DNA of 64,000 nucleotides. Source: Oreohelix idahoensis. Taxonomy: Eukaryota > Mollusca > Gastropoda > Stylommatophora > Oreohelicidae. The position numbers were made by a program, and so were the translations under genes. Below the pieces are notes generated by a model. The model did not search any database and was not told where the DNA came from. It was given only the letters and a program-made list of their open reading frames with translations. Below, piece after piece: positions 30,682-43,320 of this stretch. The first letter of the stretch is position 1. Every line of letters starts with the position of its first letter. Location: positions 1-64,000 of the forward strand of contig JAMPIV010010581.1 in assembly GCA_024509875.1 (NCBI GenBank), written 5' to 3'.

Positions 30682-31138
30682 CCATATTCCCAATATGCCT
30701 CAATGGATGTGTAACGGGATCAAAAATACAGTATACATAATGCGGAGGAGTAAAGCAAGATGCATTGCAGAGGCAGCAGTAGAATCGTGACCTCTATTTC
30801 TAGGGCATCAATAATTCAACAAGCTTGCCAACGAAACCAACATCATAGCAACAACTCCTTCACAGTTGTATTCACTGATCTTGTTTAATTAATGAAACTG
30901 CTTCACATAAAAATATTATACATATAGAACATTTAGTTCAACCACGGACAACGTATACTTGATTCAGATATGTTCACCCTTCTTCATCAACTCACTGTCC
31001 AGACAAACTCCCTGTACACGAAAGATTCATATTCATTTTCAAACTGACTGATAAAACAGCCAAGCGTATTTAGATATTCATCGTAACTGACAGGGGAGAT
31101 CCATAACTATTCATCATGCAGGTTAAATCTTATTGTAT
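30682..31138. other. Intergenic sequence to duplication end
   Basis: No gene is seen. Ends at the point where copies 1 and 2 stop matching. Confidence 0.5.
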
Positions 31139-31282
31139 TCTTGAATATTAATAATAATAATAATAGCCCCTTCAGTCATAACTGACTATGGGAATGTTAT
31201 GACCCTGAGGTGACAGCCCTCAGCTGTTTATTTTCCTAGTGTTCCTTTTGACGTTTTCTCCTTTCACTGCTTGCCGTTAGAG

Positions 31283-32806
31283 TAGGGTTCCCATAATGTT
31301 TTGTTTAAAAACCGGGACATTTCAAAATTTTTACCTAAAAAACCCGGGACATTTTGTAAAAAAACTGGACATAATAAAAATTAAGGTAAAGCACAAAGAA
31401 ATCTATTATATATTATATGTTGCACTTAAAATAAGAAACTGGTATAAAAATACACACATTAACTAACACAACTTCCACTTTAAAAAAGAATTCTAAATTA
31501 CAAACATACTTAATTAGAAAAATCGCACCTTTAAAAAATACACAGTAGTCAAGTTTATATTTCAGATTCATCAGAATATTTATCAGATTTATGGGCCTGT
31601 TCAAGAAGTTTTTTTTCTTCTGATATTTGGACATAGAACTCAGCACAAGAGAAATCCTTAAAATGGGTCTTTATAATGGTTAAAGCTTTCACTGTCTCAA
31701 TTTTAAGTCTGTTTTTTTCGTCTGACAAAAGCGCATTTATTAATGAAAAAACACGTTCAACAGCTGCACTGGATCCTGGCAGTGCCAAACAAAAACTAAC
31801 TAGGCATTTCAGGTTTTCAGCATTTATATCCTGCTTTGTAAAATGAGCGAACATCTCACACCATTTTTCACTGACACTTTGATTCTTCAGTTCACTCCAC
31901 ACATCAAATTTGCTTTCACAATATTTTTTCACATATGCAAACTCATCAAAAAGGTCCTCTTCATTCACTGTAAAATTTGGTGACACTGTCTTCATGAATA
32001 TATAGCTTTCTTGGATGTTCTTCCAAGTCACAGACTCCTTTCCCTTCAAATGTATCCAATTCATAGACTGAAGAGGCGTAAGAAATGGTGTACACCACTC
32101 CTGAATATATTCAATGCAGGTGTCATAGAAATCTACTGCATAGCTTTGAAACTTTTCAACTGTTATGTGTCCTTCCTTTTCTAATTCTTGCAACTGATTT
32201 CTCACAGTAGTGGTAAGAAACTTTTCTGCCTTCCTGTAGTTTAATTTTTCCACCAATTTGTTTACTTCATCCTTCACTTCAATTACTGTTGTCTCTTGCT
32301 TTTCAACACATTTGATGGTATCAGAAAAGGTTTTTAACTGGCTGGCAATGAAATGCAGGAGTGTAACTGAAAGTGGATTTTCAAAGAAATTTTTGAGACT
32401 GGTAGGACATTTGTGAATGGAAAGGAAATATGACTTCAATGCAGGGAAAATGTCAATAACTCTCTGGACTGCAGGCAAGAGAGAGAGCCATCTTGTCTTG
32501 CTGTTACCCAAAACAGTTTTATATTCTGTATTGGTGAATTCGCAAAATGATTTGAGTTCCTCAACTCGTACACAATAAATGTGGAAATGCTGGTAAATCT
32601 TGTTAATTATTAACTGAAGATCAATAGTTAAGCAATCCGCAGCAATCTGCACAGCATTATGTATCACATAAAATCCGTTACCCAAAGATTTATTTTTTCA
32701 GGAAGAACCCTTAAAAAGCGGAACATTTGGAATAAATTCGGGACACCGGGACATTTTATTAAAAAACGGGACTGTCCCAGGAAAAACGGGACGAATGGGA
32801 ACCCTA
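31283..32806 (-). mobile_element. hAT-B element (1524 bp)
   Basis: The same TAGGGTTCCC termini and CGGGACA subterminal words as hAT-A. Target duplication CGTTAGAG (31275-31282 and 32807-32814) is perfect. It keeps more transposase than hAT-A and exists only in the stretch between the two 21-kb copies. Confidence 0.95.
31555..32685 (-). pseudogene. hAT transposase, N-truncated (376 aa)
   Basis: An open minus frame with NSKTRWLSLLPAVQRVIDIF, typical of hAT transposases near the catalytic C-terminal half, and the dimerisation block LPGSSAAVERVFSLIN. The BED zinc finger and first catalytic block are missing, so it should not be active alone. The frame is otherwise undamaged, which suggests a young insertion or an element mobilised in trans. 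Confidence 0.85.
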
Positions 32807-32853
32807 CGTTAGAGCTTCTTTTCACCCAATCTGAAGTGGCGCTGCTAATAGCA

Positions 32854-33084
32854 TCACCACTTGGTGCGATCGGCAGCTTCATCCTCCCAGGTTGCTGGAT
32901 TTATGTCCAGTGCCTTCATATCTTTCTTGCACACATCTTTGAACCTCAGCTGCGGTCGCCAACTGTTCTTTTGCCATCTACCAGTTGTCCGTAGATGATA
33001 TCTTTCGGGATGCGATCGATCATCTTCTATACGGCAGACATGGCCAAGCCAGCATAGTCTGCGCTGTCTAAGCAGTCTATACAT
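32854..33084 (-). pseudogene. LINE ORF2 C-terminal tail
   Basis: The minus strand reads MYRLLRQRRLCWLGHVCRIE, TTGRWQKNSWRPQLRFKDVC and KKDMKALDINPATWE, the tail downstream of reverse transcriptase in a LINE distinct from the 28-kb family. It is 5'-truncated at about 33100. Confidence 0.85.
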
Positions 33085-33639
33085 GCTTTAAAGGCCAGCA
33101 CGTGACATTCTTGAAATTTATTCACATAATTCACAGGGGTCCTTCAATCCGCAGATGCACACTAATATACGTCTATCTCTTCTCAAATACACAGCAAGAA
33201 TCATGATATCACTTGAGTAAACAAGACGGCGTCACTTCTCATACCAACATGTGACTAGCATTTTCGATGCATTTTAGTGCGACAAACTGCATCAAATATA
33301 AATTCCTGTCTCCCATACTAAATGCATCGTAACACATAATATAAATACAAAAACAGTCTACAGTGGGAATTCAAATTTTAAAAAAAGGCTACTGCGCTGC
33401 TTCTTGTCTAATAAAGAATAATACAAGCCACATTAGCATCATCATCACATTACCTTTCAGCTGCCTGTGCAATGTGAGCAAAATGTGATGAGGAAATAAT
33501 AAACTGTACAAAACAACATGGGGAAAATGGTGTGAACAAAACAATACATACAAATATGACAAAGAGAAAAAAAAACAACACACACAAATTTGACATAAAC
33601 TTGTGAAGAGGCCAAGAGTTTTATCAGAAGCATATAAAG

Positions 33640-33915
33640 AAACAAGTGGGAAGCAGGCCACTACAAGAATAATGCATATTACCAGCTTAATAGACGCGAA
33701 CACGTAATAATCTTTAGACTTCGCACAGGTCACAACAGATTGAGATACCATCTATTCAATAAGCTAAATATAGGAAATACCGATGAGTGTAGCTGTGGCA
33801 CGGATAAAATGACAGCTGAACATTTGCTGCAAAAAAGCGCAACATATGTAGAACAGAGAAAGCATATATGGCCTTCTCCGTTGTCGTGAGAAATTCTAAT
33901 CCACATATATAAATT
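33640..33915 (+). pseudogene. RNase H-type LINE, C-terminal zinc-binding tail
   Basis: The plus strand reads KWEAGHYKNN, REHVIIFRLRTGHNRLRYHL, NIGNTDECSCGTDKMTAEHL without interruption, then loses frame. It matches the end blocks of the remnants at 5290-6110 and 9590-10175 and is better preserved than either. Confidence 0.75.
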
Positions 33916-34755
33916 AAAAAGAAAAGGTAAAGCTTAACAAATAACTTCAATAAAAGGAAAGAAGAATGGTAAAGAACAGTGCTGTCACAATGACTGTACT
34001 CGAAATCCCCCTTGTTTTCTCCTTCGTCTGCAAATTGTAACGTTTCACGTTGATAGTAAAAGCCTTCTGCAGCATACACGCGTTTCCCCAACACAATAAA
34101 ATGTGTACTCCATTTCTAAGAAAAACCTTGAGATACGCAAGATGACCTAGATTTAAAATTCCATTCATGTCATTTTATACACTACGTTACAAAAAAAACG
34201 AAAGACAGATGGACTAAAGATAGAAAGAAAGGGAGGGGCTGAAAGCAGGAACGCATGCAACACTAAACACGCGTCTCGCTATACAATTACTACCATCACG
34301 CGTGTAAGGCCACAAGCACTAGCTTTTTTTCAAATCGACAGTGATAAACAACACTACCCATACGAGAGTTAGTTTTTAAAAACCTGAAAATTCTTATTAG
34401 GAAATATGACATTATACTGGTTTACGTTTGAAAACATTACAGTACGCAGACACCACATCGTATTCGAAGTAAACAGGAGGTAGAAGAAAGTGCATATTTT
34501 GAACGCAGCCACTTAGCTCCTTTAAATTTGTATATTTGGGTTCCTTAGGACTTGCTGACAAAGAATATGTTAAACGTTACGCAAATAGTCTAGGAATTAC
34601 CAAATTATAGCCAAAAGAAATAGTGAGGGATGTCAGACAACACCCAAATCAGAATCGCTCAGTGGCAGATTTTCACCCCACCATTGTACGAGAAATGGGT
34701 CTCCATGTTAAATCCGATTTGATTGGAGCGCAATAAATGTAAGGCTAAACACGAT
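33916..34755. other. Unassigned sequence between duplication copies
   Basis: AT-rich with no recognisable gene or repeat. Confidence 0.4.
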
Positions 34756-35436
34756 TAGTCGGGCTATAAATACTATCTTTTGTTGTCAGGGGAAACGGGA
34801 GTAGGAGTACTTTTTTTCAAACGATTGGGTAAACATGGCACGATTGGTTAGACCCGCGAATATAGTCAATCAGAGGCGTCAGGTCACCACCACATGTTCA
34901 AATAAACTTACTACAGAACCAGTGCGTTGAGCACCAGTGCATATTTTTCTAAATAAAAGCCTGGGACATCGGCAGATCGAAATTGTGCTATATTCAGTGC
35001 CAGTCAACGTAACTGTGTATTATTCCATGAATTGTGGTAAGCTTGATATATTCAATATCTTTTTAATGAAAATTGAATGTAAATTGATAATTTATGTCTG
35101 TATATATGTGTGGTTCAGTAGCGAACATGAGGTAAAGCCTATATAGTGCTCCAACCTGAACAGAAGGTGTCGGAGGAAAGTAAAACTACATGGAATTGCC
35201 AAACAGTACACTGACACCTATTTTATTGACTAGAAAGAAATAATGCTGGAATTGCAGAGGCGTAGTAACCATTAGGGAGGAATATACTGGTGTAAATTAT
35301 TTCAGATGAAGCTGACAGTTGGCCTACCGCTCTGAACTCAGTGTTTGTTATGTAATGTGTTCAGTCTGTAAATAGATTATAAATTAGTTATGAAGTAGGA
35401 GGTACAACCTTCTTGTTTCAGGGACCGTGGTCCAAA
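34756..35436 (+). promoter_or_regulatory. Possible TATA promoter with downstream splice signals
   Basis: GGCTATAAATAC near 34761, several CCAAT-type words (GATTGG), AATAAA near 34952, a donor-like GTGGTAAGC near 35036 and an acceptor-like CTTGTTTCAG near 35420. Individually weak; together they resemble the arrangement in the 3.76-kb hAT element. It could equally be a decayed LTR. Confidence 0.2.
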
Positions 35437-36479
35437 AGTTATTGAGCAGCACCTGGTCTGAGCTTTGCTGAACCTAGAGGCTGACAGCATACTCCTGGGT
35501 CCAGATAGTGACCAGTAAGGTGTCTCCAGAACACAGGGAGGCTATCGAGCAGAGGAGTCTTATCCTGCCGCCATCACGAAAGATAAGCCTATGTGGCCAG
35601 TGGAGCTCAACATTATGCCCCCCCTCAAAATCTGACTTTATAATAAACCAGAGGGAAAATACAGTGTTTAAATTGATAGGGACTGTGAACTTTTCCCCAT
35701 ACTACTTACAAGATAAACAAACACTTGAAGTCATGATGACAAATAACAACATAGCTTGAAAAAACAAAACCAGTATTACCTCATATTACTACTACACAAC
35801 TGACACACATAAGATAATATTAATAAAATATGTCACTACAAGATTCATATTGATAAATCCTGTACATATAAATTGTAATTAAAATTGATTGTGATTCCTG
35901 GTTCACTTTGTAGTTGAATCAGGACATATATATTAATGAAAAGTACTTAATACATATTGATATTTGAAAATTTACCAGTGACTCATTTAAGATAGTCTTA
36001 TAGAATGTTACATGTGTGTGAGTGTCACAGTGTTGTCAAGTGTGGTGGAATAAATTAAATTGTTTATCTGTCTGTTGTTGTTGTGACTTACACTTCATCA
36101 TATACATACCCTAGACATTTAACGTAGTCATCACAATATTCCAGAATAATTCTGACTGAGGCATAATGTGGTAGCAAGTAAGGTTATCTGTAAAACACTA
36201 CACCTATTAGATACAGATACCTTCACAGCTGATCTCAGTCAGTACACTAAGTCCCCTATAAAAATGTATAACATCCCACTTTACCACATCCGTGACCACT
36301 CCTAAACAAACTCTATGGAAATACCATAACCTCAGGCTGACCATCGCTTGCTTTAAACGTATTGAAGTTGATTGAAAGAATATGTAAAAATATGACATAA
36401 AGAACAAAACAATACAAGAAAAGGTTAAATGAACAAAAGATAAGTGTAAAAACAACAACAACAAAAGTGACAAACAGTG
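35437..36479. other. Unassigned sequence up to copy 2
   Basis: No gene is supported. If the duplication is a true tandem one, this sequence should also exist upstream of the window. Confidence 0.4.
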
Positions 36480-36945
36480 ACGTAAAGAACACAAGAAGAC
36501 TGAAGACATAGCAATACTAAAAATTAAAACTGAACAAGGAGATTAAAGATTATGAAGTACAGAAGCAGTCTCACAAAAACTTTAAGTAAGAAGTCGGCAT
36601 TTCTAACCTTTGCTTGAAGAAATCAAACTAGAGATGACACTCTGTTCTGGCAATGCGTGCACTGAAATTAAAATAACATGTCATAATTATATGTATGACG
36701 ATTATTTTAAATGTCTACTACATGAAGATGAAAGTTTAAACATGCAAGATTAAACAAAAGATAAATGACAAAAACAACTTTTCCACTGATTAAACTAATA
36801 CTTTGCATTTTGAGGCTCTGATATTCTTTGCTGTCAACAATACAACCTTTACAGCCAACACTTTCCAACCCATTTACATATTTCAGAATCTATGATAGCA
36901 ACATTGGAAATAAAGCAGTGAGGAAAGATATGACTTTTTCTAATT

Positions 36946-37131
36946 CAGTGGTTCTCAAAGTAGGTCATATAACACCCCCCCCCCCCGCAGGAGGCCATGC
37001 TATATTTCTAGGGGACCACATTCAGATAGTAAAGTACCCTTTTCTAGTTTACAGTGACTATGAGAGGGGGCCACAGAAGTAAATGAGACACAGAAGGGAG
37101 GCCATGAGTAAAACAAGGTTGAGAACCCTTG
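36946..37131. mobile_element. hAT MITE 'a', copy 2
   Basis: Counterpart of 469-655 with a shorter internal poly-C tract. Right target duplication CTCTAATT at 37132-37139. Confidence 0.8.
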
Positions 37132-37147
37132 CTCTAATTCACTACAC

Positions 37148-37354
37148 CAGAGGTTTTCAAACTTTTTTGGTCCGCGGCTCCCTTGACATGTGCATAAATC
37201 ACCGCGGCTCCTCTCTATACTACGAAGATCTATATTTATTGATGGACCTTGGCTCATAATATCAAGCCCAACACTTTTCCCAAGCCACCGCGACGCCCTT
37301 AGCCGAGGGCCGCGACGCCCCTGGGAGCCGCGACGCACAGTTTGAAAACCTCTG
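37148..37354. mobile_element. hAT MITE 'b', copy 2
   Basis: Counterpart of 672-877 with the same TIRs and CACTACAC duplications (37140-37147 and 37355-37362). Confidence 0.92.
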
Positions 37355-37541
37355 CACTACACTATCTTTTGATAATATCATTTTACTTTCTTTTTTTGCA
37401 TTTAATTCTAATTTTTTTTTTTTTTAAATTTGTAACCAATATTAACAGATAAAGGTAGTCACATAGCAGATACTGCCCAAGAGGAGTGAAGTTTTAAAGA
37501 CTTAACCAATACTAGGTCTTACATTTCTGAGGTGAGTTGAC

Positions 37542-37682
37542 CAGTTTCCCTCCTCACTGTCTTTGCCTTCCCTAACTCAGGTAACAATTTTTACAGCTGG
37601 GTAGACTGGAGCATAACACAACCTGATTTTGAACCGGTACCCTTGCCTAGAGAAGCAAACCCTCCACCCACTCTGCCACTGA
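37542..37682 (-). mobile_element. tRNA-derived SINE fragment, copy 2
   Basis: Counterpart of 1065-1205, nearly unchanged. Confidence 0.65.
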
Positions 37683-38444
37683 ATATATGCTATTTTGTAA
37701 GTTGAAAACATTATTTAAAAAAAATAAATTCCATGAATATTGTTTCAAACAAAATTTGACAAATTTGGGATTAGTTTCCTTAAGGTATGTGCTTCTTTTG
37801 CTGAAGCACAACTGCTTTTAGTCACAGACAGAAGTTATTTGGTTATAGCAGGTTACAACTGCGAGTAAGAAAATCAGAGAACTCTGTGCCTGAACTCTCA
37901 TGCAGCACTGACAAATACAGTACCAAGCTCTGAAAAGGGCTACTAGTGCCTATCAACTAGCATGATAAAGCCCTCAAAAGGGTTAGTCTAGAGAAGGACT
38001 GCTATGTGAACTGGTGAGGTATCTATGATTACCAACTTTGATCTATTGGTTAAATGTAGATCAATTATTTTTTTAAGCTGAGGTAAAAAAAAAAAAAGTC
38101 TTAATATTTCACTTCATCATCTTGTTCTTTGATTCCAATTATAAGAAGAAGAAAAATTCCAATTATAGTCAGTGCATGTGATTTTTTTTTTTTTGCGAGG
38201 AAAGGGCAGGGTGTAATTATCAGCAGGATCTTCTACAAACAATATGAGCAGAGTTCTTTGTTCTTATTCTCAATTTGCTGACGTTGATATATGTGATAGG
38301 TTAGGCATGACACCAATTTTTTGTTTTTGGTCTATGTAAAAATAAATAGAAGTGCCAGGGGAAAAAAACAGCAGTCTTTAAAAGGACTGATAAAGTAAGT
38401 AAATAGATATTACACACATTAAGGTATGTTTCAAGGCACTCGTG

Positions 38445-38590
38445 AGAAATAAAGAAATAGAAAACTAGATAACAGAAAAACAACAGAACTGAGAGGCTTA
38501 CCAGAGAATCAAACCCAGGAGCTTCCGAATGGCACCACCACCTAGTTACGGAAGCGAATCACACTATACTCCCTGCCAACTAGGCACCAC
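38445..38590 (-). mobile_element. tRNA-like SINE head, copy 2
   Basis: Counterpart of 1985-2115, with a few substitutions around the element. Confidence 0.45.
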
Positions 38591-39140
38591 ACATAAATAG
38601 TGCTTCTTGGACAGGGGTCATTAGGGTTATTTGCAACACGTAACACCAGATATGTACCTAGGGCGTTCCACCTTTAGGTTAATGATGCAATCACTTCTGT
38701 TGTCCCCCTATTATACAGTATAGGTCAGATTACACAGGACGAAGGCCTTAATACTGCGTCTAGTATATGATAGAAGAATGAGAATAGTACAGGACTTGGG
38801 TTTATCCTCTTTATTTGTTTAAATGTTTATACAATACCAAACCTACCCTCTGTCCTGCACTATTATCGGAGAAATGATGGAGTTGTCTGTGTGCAATGAA
38901 GATAGTCTTTAAATCCAAAACCAAAACCGCCGGATATATATGAAGCAAATGTCAAAGCAATGAGCTATTACTGCCATCTGACACATAAGTTTTATTTTTC
39001 TATTTTTCTTTCCCAAAAAAAAAAATAATTATAAAATGGCCAATAAACTGACATTACAAGATGTAGCAAAAGTGCATGCATGGAGGCACATCTGGAGTCA
39101 TCCTTATATGACCACCAGCTATGCACAATGCTACAATATA

Positions 39141-40470
39141 CGAGGGGCGCATAGAAAGTAATGCACCACATCGTTTTTCTCAGCTAATAATGAAGATAGA
39201 AGCATGGCATTTTGCACACTTTAAATATGGCATGTCCCAATTGTGTGCACCAAATTGCACCGCAACCGGCCAAATAATACGGCTGCCCTAAATCGTTGAA
39301 ATGGAGCGTGTTAGCAATTGCGTTATAAACATCGAATTGTGATAGAATTTGTCGTTGTAGAGAAGGAAACTGTTGTGAATATTCACAAGCGTCTATGTGA
39401 TGTGTATGGAAGTTTTGCAGTCAACAGGAGTACAGTCAGTCGCTGGATTCAGAGAATCAAAGAATCAGGAAGTGGAGATACGGAGCTGCTTGATCGGCCG
39501 TGCTGTGGACGTCCTGCCACAGCCACCAACGCAGAAATGTTGAAATGCGCTGAGGGCATTATTCAGGCGAATCACTACTCAACAATTAGCCTTACAGCTG
39601 TCAGTCAGCATTGGTAGTGCAAATGCAGTTATAAAAACTCTCGGATTTTCTAAGGTTTGCGCAAGATGGGTTCCTCGAAGTCTCACAAATGACCACCGAT
39701 TGCAAAGGAAAGCAATTTCTTCTGAATTGTTGGAACGTTTCAATGCTGATGGAGAGAACGTTTTGGCTAAGATCGTTACAGGTGACGAAACCTGGGCACA
39801 TCATTTTGAACCTGAGATAAAAAGACAGTCAATGGAGTGGCATCATCCGCAATCACCAAGAAGAAAGAAATTCAAGACAATTCCTTCAGCTGGAAAGGTC
39901 ATGATCACTGTCTTTTGGAACATTGAAGGTGTGATTCTTGTGGACGTTATGCCAAGAGGAGAGACAATCAATTCGCAAGCTTACATTAAGACATTGAAAA
40001 AACTCAATCAACGTTTTCACAGAGTTCGGCCGCACAAGAATCCCGCAGACCTGCTTCTCCTTCACGACAATGCGCGCCCTCACACAAGTCTGGCAACACG
40101 GGAAGCAATCACCAAATTGGGTTGGACTGTACTACCGCATCCACCCTATAGTCCCGATTTGGCACCTTCTGATTTTCATCTATTTGGTCCACTTAAAGAT
40201 GCACTCCGTGGGACAAGGTTTGAAGATGATGAAGGAGTGATTCATGCAGCGAAGAAATGGCTACATGATCAAGACAAAATCTGGTACAGGTTAGGAATAC
40301 ATGCACTTGTTTCGCGCTGGCATAAAGCCGTACAAGTTGATGGGGATTATGTTGAATAATACCGATGTTTACATGACATATCCATGTATATTGTGTATAA
40401 ATTTCATGCTTTTTGAATAAACAGCTCCTGAGAAAAACAATGTGGTGCATTACTTTCTGAACGCCCCTCG
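39141..40470 (+). mobile_element. mariner, copy 2 (1330 bp)
   Basis: Same TIRs and flanking TA (39139-39140 and 40471-40472) as copy 1. Eleven bases shorter through separate small indels. Confidence 0.95.
39301..40359 (+). pseudogene. mariner transposase, copy 2, frameshifted
   Basis: An N-terminal frame (about 39318-39563) is cut by an 8-bp deletion after GCATTATTC and lacks one base near 39317, just after the ATG. The C-terminal part from 39700 (219 aa) is open and carries all three catalytic aspartates, at residues 29 (TGDETW), 123 (HDNARPH) and 158 (APSDFH), i.e. D,D34D. The catalytic half is better preserved than in copy 1. Confidence 0.9.
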
Positions 40471-41622
40471 TATGTACGTGGAAGAGAACCTCTGTCCATG
40501 AGGCTAATTACACCTGCATTGACTCTCGAAATCATCCACACACTTCCAGGGATTCCCCCTGTGGTGAAATTTGTTGAGAACCCAGCATTGTACACTAAGC
40601 TTGGAGAAGTCACTTGAGCCCCAGATGTAATTCTTTGGCTTTGACCTGGTTGACTGCATGCAGAAGGATCTCACTCTGGACCCAGTGATAGGCAGGGGGA
40701 GCTGAGAAGTGGCTCTGTGCAGGATGTGACAATTCCTTGGGACAGACCAACATCAGAGCACAGTATTTTAGCTCTGCACTGTTGGAGAGCCCCCTTGAAT
40801 GGCGGGGAACGCGCAGTATGCTACGTGCTTTTTACTCCTAGCTTGGGATCAGATGTAACAATCTTTTTAATGCAAGCCAAGCTGGAGAAACTGGAGCTCA
40901 TGACTTCAACCGAACACATTTCGGAATGGCAGAAAAGCCACAGGAAAAGCCTAGATCTACAGTGTAGATAATACCAAGGAGTCTTCAACTTAGTATTGGC
41001 TGCAAAAGAGTGCGAAGCTCAGCAGTCCCCTAGTTAAACAACAACAACATAGAAAAATTGCTGATCGCTATGAAATTATGTGTAGACGAACTGGGATCTT
41101 ATGCTGAACTGCAATGTTAATGTGGCATAGCATTTTTATGTAATTGTTGTTGTTTTTGATTAACTAGGTTTTCCGAGCCTGTGTCTTTCGCAGCCAATGC
41201 CAAGTTGAAGAATTCATTTTATGTAACAAAATGGCAGTTATTTGTCTTTCCTTTGATGTTTGTTTCACATAAATTATTTGGATTAACATGAAGAAATAAC
41301 AAATAGGATGTGACATTTCAATCACCCTGACAAGAGTTCAGGTAATCAAAATAGTGAGCACCTTATCTCAATATGATTTTTAAACAACCACATGAATTTT
41401 AAAAATCTCATTTGTTGGAGGAGGGTTACAGACAGTACCTATAGGGTATACTGCCACGAAAGTCAGCAGCAGCACAAATAGGAACATTTCAGCAGAAGTC
41501 GGTGGCAGTAAAACTTATGTTTACTGTCAAGGTAGTTACTAGAAGGACAATTCTTGGTATAATATCACAGAGATTGCTTACAATACAATGTGGGTTGTTG
41601 TTGTTTAATTATGGCTGCTTAG

Positions 41623-41730
41623 TTCATCACTCTTTCGCAGCCAATGCAGTTCATCACTCTTTCACAGCCAAGGCAGTTCATCACTCTTTCGCAGTCAATG
41701 CAGTTCATCACTCTTTCGCAGCCAATGCCA
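41623..41730 (+). repeat. 27-bp tandem repeat, 4 units, copy 2
   Basis: Same unit order and variants as 5156-5263, so the array formed before the copies separated. Confidence 0.85.
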
Positions 41731-41756
41731 AGTTGAAGAATTTGCATGTGATCTGT

Positions 41757-42577
41757 AGCTGCTGAGTGTTTGTGACTGTTGGGAAGCCCGGCAATAGCTT
41801 TCTTCTTTCTGTCCTGAGTCCATGTGAAGTGAGCCGCACCTACTGAACTGTCTCATACAGAAGGGTACAGTTGCTCCAAAGGCTTAAGGGAGGGGTTTAA
41901 TTTGTGTTAGTGCTTGTTCAGTCTGGTGTGTTCTTTTCTTAGCTGGAAGACTGTGCCCTGAAGGTTGTTGATGTTGTCATTGTTTTTTTTTTAAATAGGT
42001 AATTTCTGTATACATGTCCAGTAGATGTTTTTGCCCATTGGTTGAGCCATACCTCTTTGAAGTTGTTCTGGAGTATTAGTTTACCTGTCTGCATGTTGGC
42101 TCATGTGCTTGTCTGAACCATGCTTAGCTCCTAGTTTTGCCAGTCTGTCTGCTTTTTTCAATGCTGGTATGTCCGTGTGTCTGGGTACCCACTTGAGAGT
42201 GACTCTGATGCTGTATGTTGTTGGCAGGCTGTCCATTATTTCAGCCAGCTGTATTAGTTTTTTTTATTTTCAGCTCAGAGGTATTCTTCCAAAGCCTGAA
42301 GTGTTGACTTCAGTGAAGGTTATGATATCTGCGGGCTTACAGATTTCTTAATTAAATTAGAGTATTGCTGCGAGGGTGGAGTTTATTGCTGTAATTTTTG
42401 CTTTGTAATTAGTACAGAACACATGGTTCACATAAATGTCTAGCATGTTGCCATTTGGATACTTCCTGTAAGCTCCAAGCCCAGCATGTATGGCGACCTT
42501 GAAGGCAGAGCCATCTATGTATGCATGTATTGCAGTGTTAGGGTAGCTGTCCATAGTTTCTAGTGTAGCTGTCTTAT
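41757..42577 (-). pseudogene. LINE RNase H remnant, copy 2
   Basis: Counterpart of 5290-6110 with the same IHAYIDGSAFK block and the same disabling breaks. Confidence 0.8.
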
Positions 42578-43306
42578 TACTATTGGGTTGGTGTCTCTTG
42601 TTAGTATGCTATCCATGGGTGTGACTTTTATTATGCATTATTTTAACTTCTATCTGGGATAAAGGACTGGGTATTTTTCAACAATTTCTCATGTCTGTGG
42701 GAGGTGGTATTGTTCTGCAACAGATGTTGCTATTTATAGTGATGATTTTTGTTGTAATCTGCTAATGGGCTTCCAGTTTTGAACCATTTGTTTGTATGGG
42801 TGATCTTTTCTCCTTCTCCTATAGCGCTCTATTGCTTCCAGGATAGCATTTTTATGTCATAGGTCCACAGGTTCTATGTTTGCATTCATTTCACAGGCAG
42901 CTGTTGCAATGTGGGTCTATCGTATAGGCCTACTGTATCTGGATATAACAAAGACATAGAGACCTCAAAAGCATGTAAGGTAACTGGTCGATCTAGCATA
43001 TCAAATGATACTGGTCAGATTAGGCCGAAAAAATATCCTAACTGACAAAATATCATGATAAAGAAAATATCCCACGACAAAACTCACAAATCGTCATGTC
43101 AGAAATTTTAAATCCACATATTTTAATGAATGTTCTATTTCTCCATGAGTTTACAAGTAGGGCTTAAATAAAATAAAATCTAACATTGAAAAGAAAAATA
43201 AAACATTTTCACTAGGAGGGATTTCTCTTTAGCAGTGTTACGTGGACTGTCACACTATTTGAGGTTCAAAACGCAGAGACAATTATAAAGAAAATAAACT
43301 TTTAAC

Positions 43307-43320
43307 GGGGGGGGGGGGGG
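43307..43320. repeat. Poly-G tract
   Basis: 14 G residues where copy 1 has 20. Confidence 0.9.

Larger units (their letters stand above)
1..31138. repeat. Copy 1 of ~21-kb direct duplication
   Basis: Base 1 onward matches base 36480 onward in the same orientation, and the match ends at a shared 'GGTTAAAT' (31131-31138 against 57487-57494). After subtracting the LTR retrotransposon and its extra target site (10,091 bp), copy 1 is about 21.05 kb against 21.01 kb for copy 2. Differences are scattered substitutions, homopolymer-length changes and small indels. The left end lies outside the window. It could be a tandem duplication or an unmerged haplotype. Confidence 0.95.
31147..33100 (-). mobile_element. 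LINE 3' end split by hAT-B
   Basis: The 3' tail, read on the minus strand, is (ATT)n at 31151-31168, preceded by conserved non-coding sequence (AGTCAGTTATGACTGAAGGGG). After the hAT insertion the coding tail resumes at 32815. The cgttagag target duplication confirms that the LINE was the insertion target. Confidence 0.75.
39073..41048 (+). mobile_element. Retroposon 'R' split by mariner, copy 2
   Basis: Counterpart of 2595-4580, including the (AAC)n tail. Confidence 0.7.

Noticed and set aside
33389..33751. 120-aa hydrophobic minus frame as membrane protein
   Set aside because: Antisense to the LINE tail (33640-33915) and an A-rich tract; the hydrophobic residues come from T-rich DNA.
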